Source: Marinobacter mobilis | GTDB taxonomy: Bacteria; Pseudomonadota; Gammaproteobacteria; Pseudomonadales; Oleiphilaceae | Direction of reading: 5' to 3' | DNA: 64,000 bases | Assembly: GCF_900106945.1 (NCBI RefSeq) | Contig: NZ_FNNE01000004.1 | Coordinates: forward strand, 186,001 to 250,000 | Shown: in pieces, positions 59,189-64,000 of the stretch | Layout: every line of letters begins with the position of its first letter | Numbering within the stretch: position 1 is the first letter of the stretch | Position numbers and translations under genes: made by a program | Notes under the pieces: generated by a model | Told to the model about the DNA's origin: nothing | The model's database searches: none | What the model saw: the letters and a program-made list of their open reading frames with translations, nothing else

Positions 59189-60314
59189 AGCGGAACTCCT
59201 GCCGGGGCTGGCGGGTCTGCCCCGGGCCGGTACGGGTATGGGATTGACGGCCGATGGCGGCGGGTGCCAGGCGGACAAACCGGGCCTGGGCGCTATCGTC
59301 CAGATTCAGGGACCGGGCGAGGGCGGCGGGTACCTGCAGCACATCGTGCTCGGGCAGATACACGGCCTGTCGGGTAAGGGTGGCCCGAAAGCCCTCGCAA
59401 CGGGTATTGGCAATCGCCAGCAGGTCGCCCTGGGCGCTGGCCGGGGCGCGATTCAGCACGGCGGTGTCGCGGGCGATGGCCTGAATGCGGCACGGTACCG
59501 AGCCGGCGATGCTGTGGATCTGGTCTCGTTCGGCCTCCACCGTGGGGCCGCCATCAAACAGGTCGACGTAGCCTTTGTGGCGGAAGCCTTCGGCTTCGAG
59601 CATGGCCAGCGCCGGGCGGGTGTCGGGGTGAACCTGACCAATGACTGCCCGGGCGGGCTCACTCAACAGGTTGGTGTAGAGCGGGTATTTTGGCATCAGC
59701 TCTGCGATAAAGCCTTTGTTACCGGCGCCGGACAGTTGCGTGACGGTGGCGAAATCAAGATCGACGAAGTGTGCCTGCAGCCAGTTCCAGAACGGTGACT
59801 CACCGGCCCCATCGGATACCCCTCGCATCTCGGCAATCACCGTATCGGCAAACCGTTGCGGGTGCTGGGCCATAAACAGGAAACGCACTTTCGACAACAG
59901 CTTGCCGGCGTGGGCACGGCGAAAGCGCGGGCGCAGGTACAGGGTGCAGATTTCGGTGCAACCGGTGTAGTGGTTGCACATGTTCAGCACCTCGACACTG
60001 TTGAACAGGTCCAGTTCGCGGGAATGATGGACTACCCGGCTGCGGTGGTAATGGTACAGCGGGCTGCTCAGCCCGACGGAGGCCTCGATCCCGGTGGTGC
60101 CCATGATCTCCCCACTGGCTTCGTCCTCCAGTACGAACAGGTAACTCTGCTGGCCAGGGCTCTGGACCGGGCAGGCGAAGCTGTCGATGGAATGCTGGAT
60201 CCTGTTGACCAGGAACTCGTGGTCATCGATCAGTGAGGTAAACCCGGGGCCGGATTCAATGGCGATCGCCTGCAAGGCAGGCAGATCCTGATGGGCAATC
60301 GGGCGGATGATCAT
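59178..60314 (-). CDS. astA: arginine/ornithine N-succinyltransferase
   Basis: 378-aa acyltransferase of the AstA family, which succinylates arginine in the AST catabolic pathway. Matching blocks are MIIRPIAHQDLPALQAIAIE, GPGFTSLIDDHEFLVNRIQ, then FWNWLQAHFVDLDFATVTQ and IGQVHPDTRPALAMLEAEGF. The C-terminus is longer than usual by about 35 residues. The start at 60314 gives the standard family N-terminus. Other ast genes are not nearby; here it is followed by a DUF1338 gene, which suggests a lysine/arginine-related pathway. Confidence 0.88.
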   Translation of the reverse strand: MIIRPIAHQDLPALQAIAIESGPGFTSLIDDHEFLVNRIQHSIDSFACPVQSPGQQSYLFVLEDEASGEIMGTTGIEASVGLSSPLYHYHRSRVVHHSRELDLFNSVEVLNMCNHYTGCTEICTLYLRPRFRRAHAGKLLSKVRFLFMAQHPQRFADTVIAEMRGVSDGAGESPFWNWLQAHFVDLDFATVTQLSGAGNKGFIAELMPKYPLYTNLLSEPARAVIGQVHPDTRPALAMLEAEGFRHKGYVDLFDGGPTVEAERDQIHSIAGSVPCRIQAIARDTAVLNRAPASAQGDLLAIANTRCEGFRATLTRQAVYLPEHDVLQVPAALARSLNLDDSAQARFVRLAPAAIGRQSHTRTGPGQTRQPRQEFRYAL

Positions 60315-60445
60315 GGGCTTGGCTCCGTGTCTGGGACCGCTGGTCAGGCGATGGGACGACCGAAGAGTCGGCCTGGGTATCACATAGGGCTATTATGGAA
60401 TCGGTAATGATCAGATTGCAGTTGCGAATTGATCGATATGTGGTA

Positions 60446-60457
60446 TTGATTAATCAA
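60446..60457 (+). promoter_or_regulatory. palindrome between the Lrp-type gene and astA
   Basis: TTGATTAATCAA is a perfect 12-bp palindrome in an AT-rich stretch 23 bp before the Lrp-type start. Lrp/AsnC proteins bind similar AT-rich dyads, so this may be the site for controlling itself and the divergent astA operon. Confidence 0.55.
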
Positions 60458-60479
60458 ATTGACCATTAAGGTTATCAAT

Positions 60480-60908
60480 ATGATCAATAGCCAGGACCAG
60501 CGCCTGATTACACTGCTGCGTCAGAACGCCCGTACCAGCATCTCTGATCTGGCCCGGGCCCTGCACCTGTCCCGCTCCACGGTGCAGAACCGCATTGCCC
60601 GGCTGGAGGCCAGCGGTATCATCAAGGGCTATTCGCTGGAGCTTGGTGGTGAGTACAACGCCAATCAGGTTGAAGCTCATGTCTCTATCAAGGTTCACCA
60701 GAAACTAACCGCCCGCACCAACACCGCACTGGAGCAGATACCCAATGTCGCCCAGCTGTACGCCGTCAGCGGGGAATATGATCTGCTGGCAATTGTCCAG
60801 GCCCAGTCGCTGGAGGCGCTGAGCCTGGTGCTGGACGAAATCGGTAATCTCGAGGGGGTGGAACGCACCAACTCGGCGGTGGTTTTGGAGACAAAGTTTC
60901 GGCGTTAG
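60480..60908 (+). CDS. Lrp/AsnC-family regulator
   Basis: 142-aa amino-acid-responsive regulator. The helix-turn-helix is ITLLRQNARTSISDLARALH, with LSRSTVQNRIARLEASG as the recognition part. The C-terminal RAM domain (VAQLYAVSGEYDLLAIVQAQ) binds an effector amino acid. I start at ATG 60480. Divergent from astA-DUF1338, it is the likely regulator of that operon. Confidence 0.92.
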   Translation: MINSQDQRLITLLRQNARTSISDLARALHLSRSTVQNRIARLEASGIIKGYSLELGGEYNANQVEAHVSIKVHQKLTARTNTALEQIPNVAQLYAVSGEYDLLAIVQAQSLEALSLVLDEIGNLEGVERTNSAVVLETKFRR

Positions 60909-60980
60909 CCATTCAGCGCTATGCTGGTGACAGGCGCTACAGGCAGGGCAAAGGCGGGAAGACGGACGCAAGGTTTGGTG

Positions 60981-61592
60981 ATGCTACAGACAAAAACACA
61001 ATGGCTGCCGGGACCTCTGGCGGGTGCCCTGACCGGGTGCGCACTGGCACTCCTGTCGGGCTGTGCCAGCCAGCCCCAGTCGCCACCACTGACTCAGGAC
61101 GAAGCCCGGGAAGTGACTTCGGAAGACGCCTGGGCTGCGACTCCGGAAGCCGCCCCGGAGATCGCTGCACTACCCTTCGCCCAGACAGATGCCCTGACCC
61201 GGCTGGTATTGTTGCAGCAGGTGTTTGAGCGTTACCAGGGGGTGCCCTACCGCTATGGCGGTATGTCCGCCAGAGGCTTTGATTGTTCAGGGTTTATCAA
61301 GACGGCCTACCGGGAGGCCTTTGGTCACCTCCTGCCGCGCACCACCGGGCAAATGGTGGTGGTGGGACAGGCGGTGGCGCGAGACCAGTTGCAGCCCGGC
61401 GACCTGGTGTTCTTTGACAGCAATGGCAATGATGGCCATGCCGGTATTTTCATGGGTGATGACCGGTTTATCCATGCGTCGACGTCCAGCGGGGTGCGTG
61501 AATCCTCCCTCAACAGCCCCTACTGGCGCCCCCGTTATTCCCAGGCCCGACGTCTATTCGTCCCGGCCCAGGTAGCGGCTGACAATCCGTGA
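60981..61592 (+). CDS. NlpC/P60-family lipoprotein (cell-wall peptidase)
   Basis: 203-aa lipoprotein. The signal ends ALLSGC (Cys28). The NlpC/P60 domain has the catalytic triad: ARGFDCSGFIKTAYREAF (Cys), GNDGHAGIFMGDDRF (His), and DRFIHASTSSGVRESS (second His). These enzymes cut D-gamma-glutamyl links in murein stem peptides. The ATG is at 60981 (GTG at 60978 possible). The end overlaps the convergent channel gene by 39 bp. Confidence 0.9.
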   Translation: MLQTKTQWLPGPLAGALTGCALALLSGCASQPQSPPLTQDEAREVTSEDAWAATPEAAPEIAALPFAQTDALTRLVLLQQVFERYQGVPYRYGGMSARGFDCSGFIKTAYREAFGHLLPRTTGQMVVVGQAVARDQLQPGDLVFFDSNGNDGHAGIFMGDDRFIHASTSSGVRESSLNSPYWRPRYSQARRLFVPAQVAADNP

Positions 61593-62618
61593 CCAATCCC
61601 CGGATTCGGTGACCGCCAGAACCTGTTCCGATACCGGCCCCCGCAGTTCGCTGCCCTGAGGCAGGGCAAGCCCGTAGAGCTGATTGTCGAAGACCCCGGG
61701 CAGAATGCTCAACCGCTGCCCGGGCAGCTGCAGGTTGCGGTACTGCATCAGCGCCCGGTCGTAGACAATGGCGTCGGTTTCGCCATCGACCACGGATTGC
61801 ATGGCGGTGGTCAGGTCCGGGTAGCTCAGGTACTGAATACGCTGTTCGCTGAGGTAGGCCTCACTGGCGGTGTTGGCGATGGTGGCGACGGTATTGCCGG
61901 GCAGGTCCTGGGGCCCCTGAATCTGGTGCTGCAGGTTGCTGACGGTGAGTGCCGAGGTAATGGCGGCGGTAAAACTGGCTACCATGATCAGGCCGGCGAA
62001 CATCCAGATCAGGCCAACGAGCCGGCCGAGCAGGGAGACCGGAGCCTTGTCGCCGTAACCCACGGTGGTCATGGTGACCGCTGCCCACCAGAAGCCTGAG
62101 CCGACACCCTCGGCGGTGGAGCCGCCAAACTGCTCAGGGTTGTGCTTGCGCTCAAACAGCCACAGGATCACCCCCACCAGCAGCAGTACCCCGGCCAGCG
62201 CGGCCACCACGCTGAAGAATTGCCAGCTCAGCAGCGATTTCAGGCTGGTCAGCACGCTTTGGTCGGGGGCGTTGGGCACACCAATGGAGAGTCCGGTCTG
62301 ATAGAAGGGGTGGCTGAAGTCAAAGCGGGTTTCCCGCTCTGCCGTCATGGTCAGGGCGCCCACCGCCACATCAATCTGGCCGGATTCGACCTGCGCCAGC
62401 AGCTGCTGGAAGGGCAAAGCGACCACCTCGTATTCCAGACCCAGTTCGTCGCTGATGCTGCTCCACAGGTCCATGCTGATGCCCTGCCATTGGCCATCGT
62501 CTGTCTGCATGACAAACGGCGGTACTTCCGTCACCCCAACCCGGACCGGCGTGGCGGCCTGGAGCAGGCCAGGTATCAGAAACAACAGGGTGGCAATCAG
62601 GCGGGGTAAGGCAGACAT
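61554..62618 (-). CDS. prokaryotic ionotropic glutamate receptor-like K+ channel
   Basis: 354-aa membrane protein fusing a periplasmic amino-acid-binding domain (family 3, residues about 23-130 and 240-350) with an inserted ion-channel pore. The pore reads WWAAVTMTTVGYGDKAPVSL with the potassium filter TVGYGD. Helices are near residues 133-160 and 195-220. The arrangement S1, M1, P, M2, S2 is that of GluR0 of Synechocystis. A signal peptide (LIPGLLQA) is present. It should be a ligand-gated K+ channel, with glutamate or another amino acid as ligand. Confidence 0.88.
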   Translation of the reverse strand: MSALPRLIATLLFLIPGLLQAATPVRVGVTEVPPFVMQTDDGQWQGISMDLWSSISDELGLEYEVVALPFQQLLAQVESGQIDVAVGALTMTAERETRFDFSHPFYQTGLSIGVPNAPDQSVLTSLKSLLSWQFFSVVAALAGVLLLVGVILWLFERKHNPEQFGGSTAEGVGSGFWWAAVTMTTVGYGDKAPVSLLGRLVGLIWMFAGLIMVASFTAAITSALTVSNLQHQIQGPQDLPGNTVATIANTASEAYLSEQRIQYLSYPDLTTAMQSVVDGETDAIVYDRALMQYRNLQLPGQRLSILPGVFDNQLYGLALPQGSELRGPVSEQVLAVTESGDWSRIVSRYLGRDE

Positions 62619-62757
62619 CGGGTTCTCCAGTAGCGGTCATGGTTGGCATGTTGCGGCTATTGGTTCCCGACTGTAACGGGTCTGGCTGGCAAAGTTAAGG
62701 TGAGCGGGGCGGTTGGCCAGAAAAAGGCCGCGGCGGGTGCCGCGGCAAAGGTTGGCG

Positions 62758-63648
62758 TCAGCGGGTAAGAAAGTCCGTAACCGGCTCCACCGCATCCGGG
62801 TGCCACAACAGGCGGTGATGACCGAGGCCGGCGGTACGCAGCAGACCGGCATCGGGCCAGTGATGATAGACCCGTGCACTCTCGGCCTCGTTGATTTCGC
62901 GATCGTCGCTGTCGATGACCACCAGGCCCTGCGGCATCAGCTGGGGGGCCAACTGTTCCAGCGACAGCCGGCTCCAGACGTCGGCCCCGAATCGGGCTTC
63001 CATGCGTCGGCGATGCCCGGACAGGGCGCTGGCGCTGAGGCCGAGCTGTTTGCCCAGGCCGTCGACCACGTCGGACAGATTTGCCGGCGGTGCCAGCAGC
63101 ACCAGCTTGCGGGCGGCCAGCCCATCCACCAGCGCCCGCCCGGCGATGAGGGCGCCGACCGAGTGGGCGATGATGCCGTGCAGCGGACCGACGTGGTGGG
63201 CCACTCGCGTCAGCACCTCGGCCATCTCATACAGGTCAGTACGCTCGCCCTGGGCGCGGCCATGGGCGGGCGCGTCATACAACACGACCCGGTAGCCAGC
63301 CTCGACCAGCGGCTCGATATAGGCACCAAACTGGATGCCCGCGCCAGACCAGCCGTGAACGCCGAGGATGGTCGGGCCATCGCCCCAGCTGTAGACCGGC
63401 AGGGTATGGGCGCCATGGTGTAGCTGGGTATGGCTGTCGGCCTGATCGAGCAGGTATTCGTAGCGCGAGGGCATCGGTAACCGTTGCGGTGTGAACGCGA
63501 GGCGGTCGATCAGCCGTGCGGCGCCGTCGGCGGACAGTCGGGAGTAGAGTTCCAGGCCCAGGCGGAGAGCCTCCTGCCGGACCTTGTGCGGTTGCGACGA
63601 GGGCGATGCGGTGGTTGCGGTGGTCAGGTTTCTCATGTGGATGGTCAT
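62758..63648 (-). CDS. alpha/beta-hydrolase
   Basis: 296-aa cytoplasmic hydrolase. ILGVHGWSGAGIQFGAYIEP is the oxyanion loop (HGW), GIIAHSVGALIAGRALV gives the nucleophile Ser in AHSVG, and the final GLGHHRLLWHPDAVEPV has the catalytic His. The acid is probably the Asp in LVVIDSDDREI. The substrate is unknown. It is divergent from the GlxA-type gene. Confidence 0.87.
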   Translation of the reverse strand: MTIHMRNLTTATTASPSSQPHKVRQEALRLGLELYSRLSADGAARLIDRLAFTPQRLPMPSRYEYLLDQADSHTQLHHGAHTLPVYSWGDGPTILGVHGWSGAGIQFGAYIEPLVEAGYRVVLYDAPAHGRAQGERTDLYEMAEVLTRVAHHVGPLHGIIAHSVGALIAGRALVDGLAARKLVLLAPPANLSDVVDGLGKQLGLSASALSGHRRRMEARFGADVWSRLSLEQLAPQLMPQGLVVIDSDDREINEAESARVYHHWPDAGLLRTAGLGHHRLLWHPDAVEPVTDFLTR

Positions 63649-63770
63649 GGGCGTATGCCTCCCTGGTTCGGCCTCCGTGGCCGTAATGGATGACCGTTTC
63701 AGATTAGGGCTTGTGGCTGCCAGCGAGGAGTGTCATATTTGACATAGTAAATGCGAAAAAGGACATTGCT

Positions 63771-64000
63771 ATGATCAAGGTTGCTGTGGTCGCTCTGCCT
63801 AACTGCCACGCTTCGGGTGTGTATGGGGTGATGGATTTCTTCGCGACCGCCAATTATTGCGCCCGTCTGCCGGGCCAGCGGGGGAAGCTGATGTTCGACT
63901 GCCAGCTGGTAACCCTGGATAACCAGCCGGTGCGCGGTTACAGCGGCGCCCTGGTCACGCCGACCTGTGAACGGGAGTCATTGCAGCCGGACCTGGTGGT
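63771..64000 (+). CDS. GlxA-type (DJ-1/PfpI plus AraC) regulator, 5' part
   Basis: Partial gene cut by the window end. The ATG at 63771 opens IKVAVVALPNCHASGVYGVM with DFFATANYCARLPGQ, matching the N-terminal amidotransferase-like domain of GlxA family regulators. The AraC-type DNA-binding domain would lie past the window. It is divergent from the alpha/beta-hydrolase, its possible target. Confidence 0.82.
   Translation, partial: MIKVAVVALPNCHASGVYGVMDFFATANYCARLPGQRGKLMFDCQLVTLDNQPVRGYSGALVTPTCERESLQPDLV

Overview
The window looks like a piece of the chromosome of a GC-rich gammaproteobacterium. NhaB, RlmA, AstA, a disulfide-type AhpC/AhpF pair and a NrdA with two N-terminal ATP-cones all fit. 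The PQQ-alcohol/aldehyde oxidation cluster and an acyl-ACP-reductase-like protein suggest a marine Marinobacter/Alcanivorax-like or Pseudomonas-like organism; that placement is inference. No rRNA, tRNA, CRISPR array or intact transposase was seen.

Left flank (1-9.6 kb): the end of nhaB, a SulP transporter with a universal stress protein, a periplasmic binding protein, a DUF3047 protein, and the class Ia ribonucleotide reductase genes nrdA-nrdB. nrdA has a leader of about 430 nt carrying a cobalamin (B12) riboswitch. Four short GGGGACAG...CTGTCCCC hairpins are scattered around nrdA and nrdB.

Centre (9.63-28.38 kb): a sedentary chromosomal integron. It opens with an integrase gene reduced to its two ends. 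A perfect LexA box still sits in front of that remnant and is followed by an attI-like segment. Two runs of gene cassettes separated by attC sites follow. The second run starts at a second copy of the attI/promoter segment (17306-17480) with no integrase beside it. A stand-alone repeat lipoprotein gene with its own terminator lies between the runs. Cassette products include a HEPN-like protein, a PLD-like nuclease, two toxin-antitoxin pairs, several VOC/glyoxalase proteins, a MAPEG protein, a glutathione transferase, MerF, small membrane proteins and several decayed genes (BRCT, GFA and Imm8 types). Two divergent regulator modules (LysR with VOC and MDR; MerR with DUF2938 and DUF2798) are embedded. 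With the integrase gone, the array is probably frozen unless another IntI acts in trans.

Right flank (28.4-64 kb): ordinary high-GC chromosome. It holds a secreted LVIVD/PA-domain protein, a GFA protein, a two-domain acyl-ACP-reductase-like protein, a GST/lipoprotein/DCC operon, a lipoprotein alpha/beta hydrolase and rlmA. Then come ahpC and ahpF, each behind an OxyR-type site, and a PQQ-ADH/ALDH/outer-membrane-protein operon with an AraC regulator. Next are several envelope proteins, a DASS transporter, a PP2C phosphatase, a porin, a repeat lipoprotein and an NMT1-GGDEF sensor. The window ends with a DUF1338-AstA operon beside an Lrp-type regulator, an NlpC/P60 lipoprotein, a prokaryotic glutamate-receptor-like K+ channel, an alpha/beta hydrolase and the start of a GlxA-type regulator.
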